A stretch of 64,000 bases of DNA from Neoarius graeffei (Eukaryota; Chordata; Actinopteri; Siluriformes; Ariidae): contig NC_083587.1 of NCBI RefSeq assembly GCF_027579695.1, forward strand, positions 58,329,738 through 58,393,737. Reading direction: 5' to 3'. The position numbers and the translations under genes were made by a program. Numbering within the stretch: the first letter of the stretch is position 1; every line of letters begins with the position of its first letter. A model generated the notes under the pieces. That model worked only from the letters and a program-made list of their open reading frames with translations. It ran no database searches and was not told the origin of the DNA. Below are positions 1 to 10,650 of this stretch, piece by piece.

Positions 1-240
1 TCCGGGTGCTCCGGTTTCCCCCACAGTCCAAAGACATGCAGGTTAGGTTAACCGGTGACTCTAAATTGACCGTAGGTGTGAGTGTGAATGGTTGTCTGTG
101 TCTATGTGTCAGCCCTGTGATGACCTGGCGACTTGTCCAGGGTGTACCCCGCCTTTCGCCCATAGTCAGCTGGGATAGGCTCCAGCTTGCCTGCGACCCT
201 GTAGAACAGGATAAAGCGGCTAGAGATGATGAGATGAGAT
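1..240 (+). repeat. V-SINE-like retroposon, 3' part (cut by window edge)
   Basis: Matches in reverse complement the longer SINE copies at 23096-23463 and 62011-62383. It starts within the conserved central segment (CCGGGTGCTCCGGTTTCCCC) and ends in a GATGAGATGAGAT-type tail at 240. In full copies the head is tRNA-like, so this is the plus-oriented tail half. The conserved core is the one shared by the V-SINE (DANA/HE1) superfamily. Confidence 0.8.
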
Positions 241-589
241 GAATATCAAAGAAATTCTGAGCAGTAACTGGATTATATTCAAATATACAGTCACTGCTTT
301 CATTCAAAATCTGACAAAAATCTTCTTACTATTGTTTTTATTATTGTCGGCCATTTTGTGCATCTGTTACCTTATGACCTTAACATTATGTCCATTGACA
401 GGTGAAGTAAATAACATCGATTATTCTATCCACATTCACTGGATATGAGCAATTGCGCACTCTGATTGGCTACTCTACTATTAGTCTATCAGCTCATATA
501 CCGTGAGTAGAGAAAAAACAAAATGGCAGAGCATGTTGCTGAACCAACTGAGGATGAAATAAAAACTCTACTCAAAAACAAACCCCCAA

Positions 590-775
590 AACATTGTTAT
601 CAAGTATTTTAAAGAAACAGAAATAGCTAAAAGAATATAGCTTTGTTGTTTGTTTGATTTGGTTTGTTTTTTTTCTCCCCAATAGCGCCTGTTCCACACT
701 CCAGTCCAGCAGGTGGCGGTAATGCACCTTTAAGTTGGTTTGCCAACCACCGAAAAACCCTAAAGAAGAAGAAGA
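590..775 (+). repeat. Retroposon-like repeat with GAA tail
   Basis: Insertion inside repeat R copy 1. It contains CACTCCAGTCCAGCAGGTGG near its centre and ends in AAAGAAGAAGAAGA. A second copy, split by a TTAA-target element, lies at about 33405-34908. The simple GAA tail suggests reverse-transcription-based insertion. Boundaries are approximate. Confidence 0.5.
706..719 (+). promoter_or_regulatory. CTCF-core-like motif carried by a repeat
   Basis: CCAGCAGGTGGCGG fits the vertebrate CTCF core consensus CCASYAGRKGGCRS at every position. It lies inside a dispersed repeat. The second copy has one mismatch (CCAGTCGGTGGCGG, 33434-33447). Binding is not shown by sequence alone. Confidence 0.4.
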
Positions 776-1168
776 CCATAAAAAATACCAAAAAAAAAAA
801 AAAAATGCAACAAAATATGTAATAAAAGTACTTGATGGTAAGAACATATCTTTTTTATTTTTCAAGAATTATTATTATTATCACGTTTTTCACAAATTGC
901 TCCTGTCATTTCGCCGGTTTGTTTACATTCTGAGTGGAAATGATTTTGTCGGATGTTTTGTATAAAGTTTTTATTTATCGACTTTGCAAAAAATAAAAAT
1001 AAAAATGCTCTGTTTCTCAAAATCTAGTGAATGTGGATAGAATAAAACAGTTATTCCACTCAATCTCATCGTACATGGCTTATAGACGACTCGGTGCTGC
1101 GCAGCTCGTTGGCTATCAGCTCAATGTACGACTCGATTTCGTGGAATAACTGTCAATTATCTCATTAC

Positions 1169-1548
1169 AGTGGTGCCTGTCGAGGGGTGGGATATACAGT
1201 ATTAGGCAGCAAGAGAACAGTCAGTTTTTGAAGTTGATGTGTTGGAAGAAGGAAAAATGGGCAAACATAGTGTAAGGATCTGAGCAACTTGAACAAATTG
1301 TGATGGTTAGATGACTGGGTCTGAGCATCTCCAAAATGGCACATCTTGTGGGGTGTTCCCGGTATGTAGTGGTTAGTACCTACCAAAAGTAGTCCAAGGA
1401 TCCAAAGGACAACCGGTGAACCGGTGACAGGGTCATGGGTGTCAAAGGCTCACTGATTCGCATCAGGCACGAAGGCTAGCCCATATGGTCCGATCCCACA
1501 GAAGAGCTACTGTAGCACAAACTGCTGAAAAGGTTAATGCTGACACAT
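1169..1548 (+). pseudogene. Tc1-like transposase 5' fragment
   Basis: Starts CAGTGGTGCCTGTCGAGG. The start codon is near 1257 (MGK...), followed by the paired-type DNA-binding region of a fish Tc1-like transposase, broken by stops and frameshifts. Recognisable stretches include the region encoding a CSRY-like motif near 1350 and the sequence around 1480-1543 (VRSHRRATVAQ-like). The catalytic domain is missing after about 1545. It is a dead 5' piece. Family assignment rests on recognising the nucleotide and protein pattern. Confidence 0.7.
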
Positions 1549-1914
1549 TTCTGTTTGAGCCAGCAGTAACTTTTTCATCAGATGCTCTGCTCTGATGCTG
1601 TCTTTATTGTAGGAGGTTGTTCTTAGCTACATGACAGCGCACGAAAGTTCCTTTTTCATGCTTAAAGATTCACAAATACAGACAGAGTTTAAAGCCCAGA
1701 TTTTTAGCCAATCATAGTTGATGGTGAGTCAGTCATAAGTATTTCATAAGTGTGCAGGGAATCCATAGCTAACTGTTTTATACCAGGTTTGTTGCCAAAT
1801 GTGTCACTTTTTCTTAAGAGCAGTTCAAATTGCTCTAGCTGGTGCAGAAGCCCTTCCAGGAACACTGTGTAATATTTATGAACTTGAGTTCCAAATGACC
1901 AAAGAAGAGGACAT
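1549..1914. other. Unassigned intergenic sequence
   Basis: No gene, tandem repeat or clear transposon end seen between the Tc1 fragment and the next R repeat. Confidence 0.5.
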
Positions 1915-2247
1915 TTAACAGTTATTCCATGAAATCGAGTCGTATACGAGCTGATGGTCGACGAGGAGTAGCACCGAGTCGTCTATAATCCATGTACGAT
2001 GAGATTGAGTGGAATAACTGTTTTATTCTATCCACATTCACTGGATTTTGAGAAACCGAGCATTTTTATTTTTAATTTTTGCAAATTCGATAAATAAAAA
2101 CTTTATACAAAACATCCGACAAAATCATTTCCGCTTAGAATGTAAACAAACCGGCGAAATGACAGGAGCAATTTGTGAAAAATGCGATAATAATAATTCT
2201 TGAAAAATAAAAAAAAAGATATGTTCGTACCATCAAACACTTTTATT

Positions 2248-2293
<46 letters not shown>

Positions 2294-2446
2294 GAGCAGG
2301 GTTTTTATTTCGACCTCGGTTGGTTCAGCAACACGTTTCGCCATTTTGTTTTTCTTTAGTCACGGTATATGAGGTGACATCCTAGTAGTAGATTAACCAA
2401 TCAGAGCATACAATTGCTCATATCCAGTGAATGTGGATAGAATAAT
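1915..2446 (+). repeat. Dispersed repeat family R, copy 2
   Basis: Full-length forward copy: TTAACAGTTATTCCAT head palindrome at 1915-2024, then the inner segment from TTATTCTATCCACATTCACT to GTGAATGTGGATAGAATAAT. The interior is partly replaced by a TA microsatellite (about 2250-2291). The exon-like frame lies on the minus strand near 2300-2335 and is truncated. Confidence 0.8.
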
Positions 2447-4171
2447 TTGGATTACGAAATCAGAAATGAAATAAGCGCTCATCCACACCCCTGTTTTTTT
2501 TTTTTTTCCTCCAGCACCACGTACAAAGAAGTCGTAGCTGTCATTATCCCTGATGTCAAGCTTGGCTTCAAATACCAGCTTCGTTCCCAGAAAACGGCTG
2601 AGGCCTAATAAATAGCGTGTCCCAATGGTGAAGCGTCTTTGTGACGCCGTACTGTCCATTGTTTGCACACGCTGGCTATGACTCCTCATGCGACAATCAC
2701 TTTGTGCGCTCTTTGTGTTTGTCTGAGTGAGCTACAGGAATAATCAGAGGCTTAAACAAACACTACAGGGCACCGAAGCGTCTCTTCTCCAAGTCCGATC
2801 CAAGTCTCTTCTCCAAGTCCGATGCATTCAAGAACACATGACCATGCCACCTGCTACCACGAATCTACCGAGCAAGATGAAAGAAATGCAATCTCTCCAA
2901 GCTTTCCTGGAAGAAATGCAACACGGATTATCGTTCTCGAGAACCTCAAAAGTTGTCAGCGCAGCCTGGAAGGGTTTTTTTTTATGCTTGATTTGATGTT
3001 TCATGGTGTATGGGTCGTTTTTATTTATTTTTTTAGGAGTTGATGGTTAATAAGAAGGAGACTACTTGTCAGGATCTCAATTTGGGGGAGCGTGTGAAAT
3101 CGGTGGCACCTCTCCTGTGCGCTCGGGCTGAATCAGTGCCATATCTTATGATGGACTAAGGCAGGGAGTGGAGGCAGCCAGGGATGAATACGGCTTAATC
3201 TTTACACAGGCCGCATGTGAGCGCTTGATAACACGCACGCTTTCTTCCCGGCGCCGGCGCTGTTCTCGTCCAGCTGCCAGGTTGATGCGTTCCGAACAGC
3301 CGTGTTGTGTTCCACTGCGATATTTTTTTAGCGCTCGAGCAAAAAAAAAAAAATAAATAAATAAAATAAAAAAAGGAGCAGAACCTAAGGAGGGAGAGTT
3401 AATGCATGTTTTTGGAATCTGTTATAATTCCTTATGCATTTCAAGAGACAGATATGGAGTCTTCCAGCTGTATAAACTATAAATAACTATAAATGGATAG
3501 CTCTGATTAGCCTATAGCATCTGATATATATATATGTATATGTATATTAGGCGTCTTATATAAGGCTCACTTGTGACAGATGCTGTTTCACATCTCAAGC
3601 AATTAAAAAATTGCTCAGCAGTGAAATACAGGCCACTGAGGTTGCATTTTCAGATTGGAACGCATCGACGAAACTTAACACGGCGCCTTTTTTCCAAGAA
3701 ACACAGAGGCGTTTGTTGTGATTGCATTATCATAAATGATTCTATACCATCTGCCTGTCAATAATTATGGTACGGATTTGCTGGGCCTTTGACCCCGAAA
3801 TGTGGAAGAAACCCAGGTGGAGAGCTCGGCTGCCTAAATGAGCGCACACACACTCTTGCGCCATCTTCTCTCTGAAGCACATGGTTCCACAGGCTGCTCA
3901 ATTAAAAACCAGGGCGCGCTGTGATATTAGCAGCAAATTAATAGTCGCGCGCTAATTGAATGTATCGTATTCAGACGGTGGGATTCGGATGGTCTTTGAA
4001 ACAAAAGCATGTTTGATGAAAGAGCGCGAAAGCTTTTATTTAGATGCTTCTGTCCATCCTGTCTTGAGTGAACAACGAGTGAGAAGGATTAAAATGCAGC
4101 ACATTTGCGTCAGCTTTTTGGATTGCTTTACCGACTGTTTTATTGGTGTGAGGAAAAATCACATACAATAA
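2447..4171. other. Unique intergenic sequence
   Basis: No convincing gene. There are homopolymer tracts (T-run near 2500, A-run near 3340) and a short TATG/TA stretch near 3525. The moderately GC-rich segment about 3080-3310 has no long open frame. Seen as ordinary intergenic DNA. Confidence 0.5.
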
Positions 4172-5245
4172 CTACACTGTGAGAAATAGGGGTACAGGAG
4201 GAGTCCACCAAGGTACAGTTGACACAAATGTACCCCCTAGGGCTGATTACTGGACCTCAAGGTAACTACTGTATGTGTACCTTTATAGGGCCAAAAAGGT
4301 ACATAGATGTTCACAATCAGTACTGTATATCATAAATCATAAGTCCTTCCCACGCTGGAATCCAGTCCTTCCAGGCAGTCTCCTGTCTCAGTACTAACCA
4401 GGCCATCGAGGCGCATTAGGTGGCGCCGATCTCTGTTTCCATAGCCCTCAGCCTCTCGCCTATACAGCTAGGGTTCCAGTCCTCTGGTAACCGCAAGAGT
4501 TTGACTTCCTACCCGCATATGGATTGCAGCGTGCCTCACCAAATGGCAGCAGGTACCATTTTTATGATGGTCTTTGGTAGCCTGGGAAATCCCATGCTGC
4601 TTTGCACAATCGTTCCGATCTGAAAAGACAGCATGGAAACTATGGTCTAAAGGCTCGCCTGAGTTAGGGAGCCAATCAGAGAGTGGGGAGGGGTGGAAAG
4701 ACGGTGACGCATACTACTCGACAAACGGAAGCTTGTAGTTTATTTGGGACTGTTTACGGATCACATTTAACATGGCGGCGAGCGATACGAACCAAACTTT
4801 CGATCAAGCTTTGTCTTGCACAAACGGCAGTAATCGTTCGGTGCCATTGTTTTCCTATTTTTGTTTTGCCTTCTCTTTCTCTTTCCTTCTCTTCTTCGCC
4901 TCTTCATCGCTCTAACTACATCACCGGGTACAACTGCCATGATTGGCCATGGGCTACGTATACGCCAAATGATAGACATTCGCAACGTCCAATAAACGGC
5001 CATTGACAATCGTAAACCACACCTCCCCTACGAGAAATTCAATAGGCGGATTCCAGACCATATTTCACTTGTGATATGGTCTGGCGTTAACCAGACTAGG
5101 TCTTTGGTATGACCCAACCACAAGTAGAACTCTAACGCTAACCACTAGGCAAGCTCACGGTCTAGCTGCATATAAAGGGTGCAAATAAGTACCTCATAGG
5201 ATACTGATCCAGTGACAAGCCATTGTACCTCTAAAGGTACAATAG
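4172..5245. repeat. Composite repeat: MITE-like shell with inserted SINE
   Basis: The outer pieces (4172-4330 and 5170-5245) share GGTACA-rich sequence and look like two halves of one short element. Between them lies a SINE-like piece (about 4345-4568 and 5108-5160) with a degenerate tRNA-like promoter on the minus strand (complement of CTAACGCTAACCACTAGGC). That piece is in turn split by the TIR element at 4578-5098. The segment about 4345-4470 recurs inverted at about 60580-60690, which supports its being a repeat. Boundaries of the outer layers are approximate. Confidence 0.5.
4578..5098 (+). mobile_element. TIR transposon with 9-bp target duplication, RecQ-fragment family, copy A
   Basis: Starts TAGCCTGGGAAATCCCATGC and ends ...GTTAACCAGACTA, whose complement is TAGTCTGGTTAAC. 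It is flanked on both sides by the 9-bp duplication GGTCTTTGG (4569-4577 and 5099-5107). A subterminal hairpin with a perfect 11-bp stem lies at 5053-5084. A frame beginning at 4772 (MAASDTNQTFDQALS) resembles the start of the frame in the second family member at 63097 (MDTASEQRAFDSALES), then diverges. At 521 bp it is non-autonomous. The 8-9 bp duplication size would fit Mutator-like elements, but the superfamily is not proven. Confidence 0.75.
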
Positions 5246-5784
5246 TTAACAGTTATTCCACTAAATCAAGCCGATGATAGCCGACGAGACATGTAGCACC
5301 GAGTTGGCTATAAGCCATGTACGACAAGATTGAATGGAATAACTGTTTTATTCTTTCCACATTCACTGGATTTTGAGAAACAGAGCATTTTTATTCTTAT
5401 TTTTTGCAAATTCGATCAATAAAAACTTTATACAAAACGTCAGACAAAATAATTTCCGCTCAGAATGTAAACAAACCGGCGAAATGACAGGAACAATTTG
5501 TGAAAAATGCTATAATAATAATAATTCTTGAAAAATAATTTTAAAAAAGATATGTTCTTACCATCAAATACTTTTATTCCATAACATTTTTTGTTGCTTT
5601 TTTAAAAAATATTGTTTGGGGTTTTGTTTTCAAGTAGAATTTTTATTTTGTCCTTGGTTGGTTCAGCAACACGCTCCACCATTTTGTTTTTCTCTACTCA
5701 CGGTATATGAGCTGCTATCCTAGTCGTAGAGTAGCCAATCAGAGCATGCGATTGCTCATATCCAATGAATGTGGATAGAATAAT
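5246..5784 (+). repeat. Dispersed repeat family R, copy 3
   Basis: Forward full-length copy: TTAACAGTTATTCCAC at 5246, inner segment from about 5345, end GGATAGAATAAT at 5784. The exon-like frame (minus strand, start complement near 5680) is degraded. Confidence 0.8.
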
Positions 5785-6449
5785 GTTTATTTTCTGAGAG
5801 TGCAGGTAACCGAAAATAAAGATGAACAAATGAAGAAAATTCTGCGATTTCAAATCCAGATGCGTCGTTTTCAGTGCAGGTAGCATGAGGGCAAAATCAG
5901 ATGTACTAATTGAAAAGTTAATTATATTTCACAAGCTATCAGCTGTCATTTAGCAGAATAAGAGCCACACGTCCTCTCCTGAGGCGAAGTTTATTTAGGT
6001 TTTAGTCCCTCGGGATTGTTGTGTCACAGAAAGTAGCACTTATTGTTTTAATTCAAGTCAAATTAAAAGGACAATATGGACAGTTTCCATATTTGCATGT
6101 GCAAATTGTTTGCTTCAGTCCTGCACAACTGAGACAATCCGATTTTTCATTCGCTCGCTCTGCTTTCGTACTGCGCGTACATTTCTTCCCTGTTCTTAGT
6201 CACATGTTCGACACTGTTTGACATGAAAGCAAGGGAGTTTTTGACGGCGTAACGCATCACTCCATGTGGAATTCTCCGGCTGGAAGTTTGTCACTCGTCG
6301 GCTTTCTGTGCACGGCAAAAACAAATCCAATTAGGCACTACACTCCCTCAGCTCTTCGAGAGAAGAGTTTTCCTCAGTCTTCACTGAATTCCTTCAGATC
6401 ATTTCAAATAAATGGAGTGAAATTGGACCAGTGTTGTGTTACATAGGTA

Positions 6450-6450
<1 letters not shown>
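5785..6450. other. Unique intergenic sequence
   Basis: No gene or repeat recognised. Confidence 0.5.

Positions 6451-6451
<1 letters not shown>

Positions 6452-6520
<69 letters not shown>
6452..6520. repeat. TA dinucleotide repeat
   Basis: About 69 bp of (TA)n directly upstream of a Tc1-like element. A matching (TA)n follows it at 7996-8043, so the transposon sits inside an expanded TA tract, its preferred TA target. Confidence 0.9.
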
Positions 6521-6521
<1 letters not shown>

Positions 6522-7994
6522 TAGTGCATCTCAAAAAATTAGAATATTGTGAAAAAGTTCAATATTTTCCATCAGTTATTTAAGAAAGTGAAAATGTTAC
6601 ATATTATAGACTCATTACACATAAACTAAAATGTTTCAAGCATTTTTCTATTTTAATTTTAATCAGTATGGCATACAGTACAAAAACATAAAAAAACCCT
6701 TCAAAATATTAGAATATTTCATTTCGGGTTTGAGTAAAACAGTATGAACACAGTGTATCTCAGTACACACAACCACAATCATGGGGAAGACTGCTGACTT
6801 GACTGTTGTCCAGAAGATGATCTCTGATGCCCTCCACAAGGAAGGTAAGCCACAAAAGGTCATTGCTGAAAAGGGTGGCTGGAAAAGGTGCACAAGCAAC
6901 AGGGATGACCGCAGTCTTGAGAGGATTGTCAAGAAAAGTTGATTCAAGAACTCGGGAGAGCTTCACAAGGAGTGGACTGAGGCTGGTGTCAGTGTATCAA
7001 GACCCATCACGAACAGACATCTTCAAGAAAGGGGATACAACTTTCGCATTCCTAATATCAAGCTACTCCTGAGCCAGAGACAATGTCAGAAGTGTCTTAT
7101 CTGGGCTAAGGAGAGAAAGAAATGGACTGTTGCTCAGTGGTCCAAAGTCCTCTTTTCAGATGAAAGTACATTTTGCATTTAATTTGGAAATCACGGTTCT
7201 AGAGTCTGGAGGAAGAGTGGAGAGGCACAGAATCCAAGGTGTTTGAAGCCCAGTGTGAAGTTTCCACAGTCTGTGATGATTTGGGGTGCCATGTCATCTG
7301 CTGGTGTTGGTCCACTGTATTTTATCAAGTCCAAAGTCAACACAGCCATCTACCAGGAGATTTTAGAGCACTTCATGCTTCCATCTGCTGATGAGCTTTT
7401 TGGAGATGCTGATTTCCTTTTCCAGCAGGACTTAGCACCTACCCACAGTGCCAAAACTACAACCAAATGGTTTGCTGACCATGATATTACTGTGTTTGAT
7501 TGGTCAGCCAACTTGCCTGACCTGAACCCCATCGAGAATCAATGGGATATTGTCAAGAGGAAGATGAGAAACACCCGACCCAAAAATAGATACTCTGAAG
7601 GCCACTATCAAAGCAACCTGGGCTTCAATAACACCTCAGCAGTGCCACAGACTGATCACCTCCATGCCACACTTCATTGATACAGTAATTCATGGTAAAG
7701 GAGCCCCAACCAAGTATTGAGTGTATAAATGAATATACTTTTCAGAAGTTGGACATTTCTGTATTGTAAATCCTTTTTTTGATTGATCCTAGGGAATATT
7801 CTAATAATTTGAGATACTGGATTTCTGATTTTTATGAGCTATAAGCCATAGTCATCAAAATTAAAACAAAAAAGGCTTTAAATATTTCACTTTACATGTA
7901 ATGAATATAGAATATATGAAAGTTTACCTTTTTGACTTAAATTATGAAGAAAAAGGAACTTTTTCATGGTATTCTAATTTTTTGAGATGCACTA

Positions 7995-7995
<1 letters not shown>
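6521..7995 (+). mobile_element. Tc1-like transposon, full length, inactivated
   Basis: Inverted ends CTAGTGCATCTCAAAAAATT... at 6521 and the complement at 7995, embedded in TA sequence as expected for Tc1/mariner TA targeting. The interior is a broken transposase (6783-7720). Length of about 1475 bp is normal for the family. Confidence 0.9.
6783..7720 (+). pseudogene. Tc1-like DD34E transposase pseudogene
   Basis: The transposase would cut and paste its element at TA sites. The frame starts MGKTADLTVVQKM at 6783 and is interrupted by frameshifts and stops: a stop in the N-terminal half near 6940, another near 7180, and a frameshift after about 7560. Still visible are the first catalytic region (SDEST near 7160), the second Asp in FQQDLAPTHSA (about 7422-7455) and the third catalytic region in DLNPIENQW (about 7518-7545). 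The longest remaining open stretch is 7243-7680. It cannot make a full transposase. Confidence 0.9.

Positions 7996-8043
<48 letters not shown>
7996..8043. repeat. TA dinucleotide repeat
   Basis: (TA)n between two head-to-tail Tc1-like elements. It supplies the TA target duplication of the next element. Confidence 0.9.
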
Positions 8044-8046
<3 letters not shown>

Positions 8047-9654
8047 TGGTGCTTGAAAGTTTGTGAACCCTTTAGAATTTTCTATATTTCTGCATAAATA
8101 TGACCTGAAATATCATCAGATTTTCACACAAGTCCTAAAAGTAGATAAAGAGAACCCAGTTAAACAAATGACACAAAAATATTATACTTGGTCATTTATT
8201 TATTGAGGAAAATGATCCAATATTACATATCTGTGAGTGGCAAAAGTATGTGAACCTTTGCTTTCAATATCTGGTGTGACCCCCTTGTGCAGCAATAACT
8301 GCAACTAAACATTTCCGGTAACTGTTGATCAGTCCTGCACACCGGCTTGGAGGAATTTTAGCCCATTCCTCTGTACAGAACAGCTTCAACTCTGGGATGT
8401 TGGTGGGTTTCGTCACATGAACTGCTTGCTTCAGGTCCTTCCACAACATTTCCATTGGATTAAGGTCAGGACTTTGACTTGGCCATTCCAAAACATTAAC
8501 TTTATTCTTCTTTAACCATTCTTTGGTAGAACGACTTGTGTGCTTAGGGTTGTTGTCTTGCTGCATGACCCACCTTCTCTTGAGATTCAGTTCATGGACA
8601 GATGTCCTGACATTTTCCTTTAGAATTCTCTGGTATAATTCACAATTCATTGCTCCATCAATGATGGCAAGCCGTCTTGGCCCAGATGCAGCAAAACAGG
8701 CCCAAACCATGATACTACCACCACCATATTTCACAGATGGGATGAAGTTCTTATGCTGGAATGCAGTGTTTTTCTTTCTCCAAACATAACGCTTCTCATT
8801 TAAACCAAAAAGTTCTATTTTGGTCTCATCCGCCCACAAAACATTTTTCCAATAGCCTTCTGGCTTGTCCATGTGATCTTTAGCAAACTGCAGACGATCA
8901 GCAATGTTCTTTTTGGAGAGCAGTGGCTTTCTCCTTGCAACCCTGCCATGCACACCATTGTTGTTCAGTGTTCTCCTGATGGTGGACTCATGAACATTAA
9001 CATTAGCCAAGGTGAGAGAGGCCTTCAGTTGCTTAGAAGTTACCCTGGGGTCCTTTGTGACCTCACCGACTATTACATGCCTTGCTCTTGGAGTGATCTT
9101 TGTTGGTTGACCACTCCTGGGGAGGGTAACAATGGTCTTGAATTTCCTCCATTTGTACACAATCTGTCTGACTGTGGATTGGTGGAGTCCAAACACTTTA
9201 GAGATGATTTTGTAAACTTTTCCAGCCTGATGAGCATCAGCAACACTTTTTCTGAGGTCCTCAGAAATCTCCTTTGTTCGTGCCATGATACACTTCCACA
9301 AACGCGTGTTGTGAAGATCAGACTTTGATAGATCCCTGTTCTTTAAATAAAACAGGGTGCCCACTCACACCTGATTGTCAACCCATTGATTGAAAACACC
9401 TGACTCTGATTTCACCTTCAAATTAACTGCTAATCCTAGAGGTTCACATACTTTTGCCACTCACAGATATGTAATATTGGATCATTTTCCTCAATAAATA
9501 AATGACCAAGTATAATATTTCTGTCTCATTTGTTTAACTGGGTTCTCTTTTATCTATTTTTAGGACTTGTGTGAAAATCTGATGATGTTTTAGGTCATAT
9601 TTATGCAGAAATATAGATAATTCTAAAGGGTTCACAAACTTTCAAGCACCACTG
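8044..9654 (-). mobile_element. Tc1-like transposon, apparently intact
   Basis: 1611 bp flanked by TA (8042-8043 and 9655-9656). Long inverted repeats of about 215 bp begin CAGTGGTGCTTGAAAGTTTG at each end. By eye they differ at only about eight positions, so the copy looks young. The long arms suggest the IR/DR layout known from fish Tc1-like elements. One intact transposase lies on the minus strand. Confidence 0.93.
8264..9286 (-). CDS. Tc1-like transposase (DD34E), intact
   Basis: Cut-and-paste transposase acting in the nucleus on its own inverted repeats. The start chosen is the ATG giving MARTKEISEDLRKSVADAH, which yields 340 aa, the usual Tc1 transposase length; an open frame runs upstream to 9364 but without a better start. 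N-terminal helix-turn-helix pair at about residues 1-110, joined by a basic linker (LPRSGQPTK; the usual GRPR-like core has Gln in place of Arg). A basic stretch RVARRKPLLSKKN at about 115-127 could be a nuclear signal. Catalytic residues are Asp153 (WADET), Asp244 (QQDNNPKHT) and Glu279 (DLNPME), with exactly 34 residues between the last two. No frameshift or stop. Activity is not shown. Confidence 0.93.
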   Translation of the reverse strand: MARTKEISEDLRKSVADAHQAGKVYKIISKVFGLHQSTVRQIVYKWRKFKTIVTLPRSGQPTKITPRARHVIVGEVTKDPRVTSKQLKASLTLANVNVHESTIRRTLNNNGVHGRVARRKPLLSKKNIADRLQFAKDHMDKPEGYWKNVLWADETKIELFGLNEKRYVWRKKNTAFQHKNFIPSVKYGGGSIMVWACFAASGPRRLAIIDGAMNCELYQRILKENVRTSVHELNLKRRWVMQQDNNPKHTSRSTKEWLKKNKVNVLEWPSQSPDLNPMEMLWKDLKQAVHVTKPTNIPELKLFCTEEWAKIPPSRCAGLINSYRKCLVAVIAAQGGHTRY

Positions 9655-9682
9655 TATATATAATTTATTTATTTATAAAAAA

Positions 9683-10436
9683 AATTCTATCCACATTCAC
9701 TAGAGATGAACAATCACATGCTCTGATTGGCTACTCTCCTCCTAGGAGTTCAGCTCATATACCATCAGTAGAGAAAAACAAAATGGTGGAGCGTGTTGCT
9801 GAACCAACTGAGGACAAAATAAAAAAAACTACTCAAAAACAAAACCCCCCAAAATACAAATAAAAGCAACAAAATATGGAATAAAAGTATTTGATGGTAA
9901 GAACATAGATTTTTTTTCCTAAGAATTATTATTATTATCACATTTTTCACAAATTACTCTTGTCACTTTGTCGGCTTGTTTACATTCTTCATCTTTAAGC
10001 ATTAAAATTTGCTGATTTTTTTTAGACTGGATCAAACGTTCAAAGAAGTTTGAAAACCCCATCACTGAAATGTCCAAGGAAGAATTAAATAAATGTCTAA
10101 AGCTATTTTATACCTTGGCACAACAACAAGACAGCACTTTCTACACAAAAAAACCCCCACAACAACAACAAAACCACAAGTCAATTCGCGCAGCCATCGA
10201 TAGGTTTTTAAGAAGTCCGCCAAAGTGGAAATTATTTTGTCGGACGTTTTGTATAAAGTTTTTATTTCTCGAATTTGCAAAAAATAAAAATACTACGTTT
10301 CTCAAAATCCAGTGAATATGGATAGAATAAAATAGTTATTCCACTCAATCTCATCGTACACGGCTTATAGCCGACTCGGTGCTATGCACCTCACCGGCTA
10401 TCAGCTCATGTATGACTCGATTTCGTGGAATAACTC
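9683..10436 (-). repeat. Dispersed repeat family R, copy 4 (reverse)
   Basis: Begins ATTCTATCCACATTCACTAG and ends with the palindromic head to about 10436 (GTGGAATAACT). The exon-like frame starts at 9783 on the plus strand (MVERVAEPTED) but is frameshifted in an A-run. About 200 bp of extra sequence (near 9995-10200) interrupts the usual interior. Confidence 0.75.
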
Positions 10437-10477
10437 ATAAATAAATAAATAAATACACACACACACACACACATACG

Positions 10478-10650
10478 GTATATGGCCTAATGGTTGGAGA
10501 AGCAGCTTTGGGACCAAATGGTTGCTGGTTCAACTCCCTGGACCAGCAGGAATGGCCGAAGTGCCCTTGTGCAAGGCAACTAACCCCCAACTGCTCCCTA
10601 GGCTGCTCTGGGTATGTTGTAAATCTCTCTGGATAAAATTCCTGTTAAAA
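10478..10650 (+). repeat. tRNA-derived SINE
   Basis: Box-A-like TGGCCTAATGGTTGGAG and box-B-like GGTTCAACTCC, followed by a body shared with the copy at 15841-16030 (GGGACCA..., GCAAGGCA...TAACCCC). The 3' end is degraded to ATAAAATTCCTGTTAAA. Confidence 0.75.

Larger units (their letters stand above)
420..1156 (-). repeat. Dispersed repeat family R, copy 1 (reverse)
   Basis: One of seven copies in this window of a roughly 530 bp element. In the reference orientation it starts TTAACAGTTATTCCAC with a palindromic head of about 110 bp. A segment bounded by perfect inverted ends (ATTCTATCCACATTCACTGG and its complement) follows, and it ends GGATAGAATAAT. This copy lies reversed: the palindromic head is at about 1042-1156. 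A short reading frame begins at 523 (MAEHVAEPTEDEIKTLL...) and is broken near codon 24 by a retroposon-like insertion at about 590-775. See the findings for the possible Crypton relationship. Confidence 0.75.

Noticed and set aside
8873-9328. 151-codon plus-strand frame
   Set aside because: Antisense shadow of the intact Tc1-like transposase on the minus strand.
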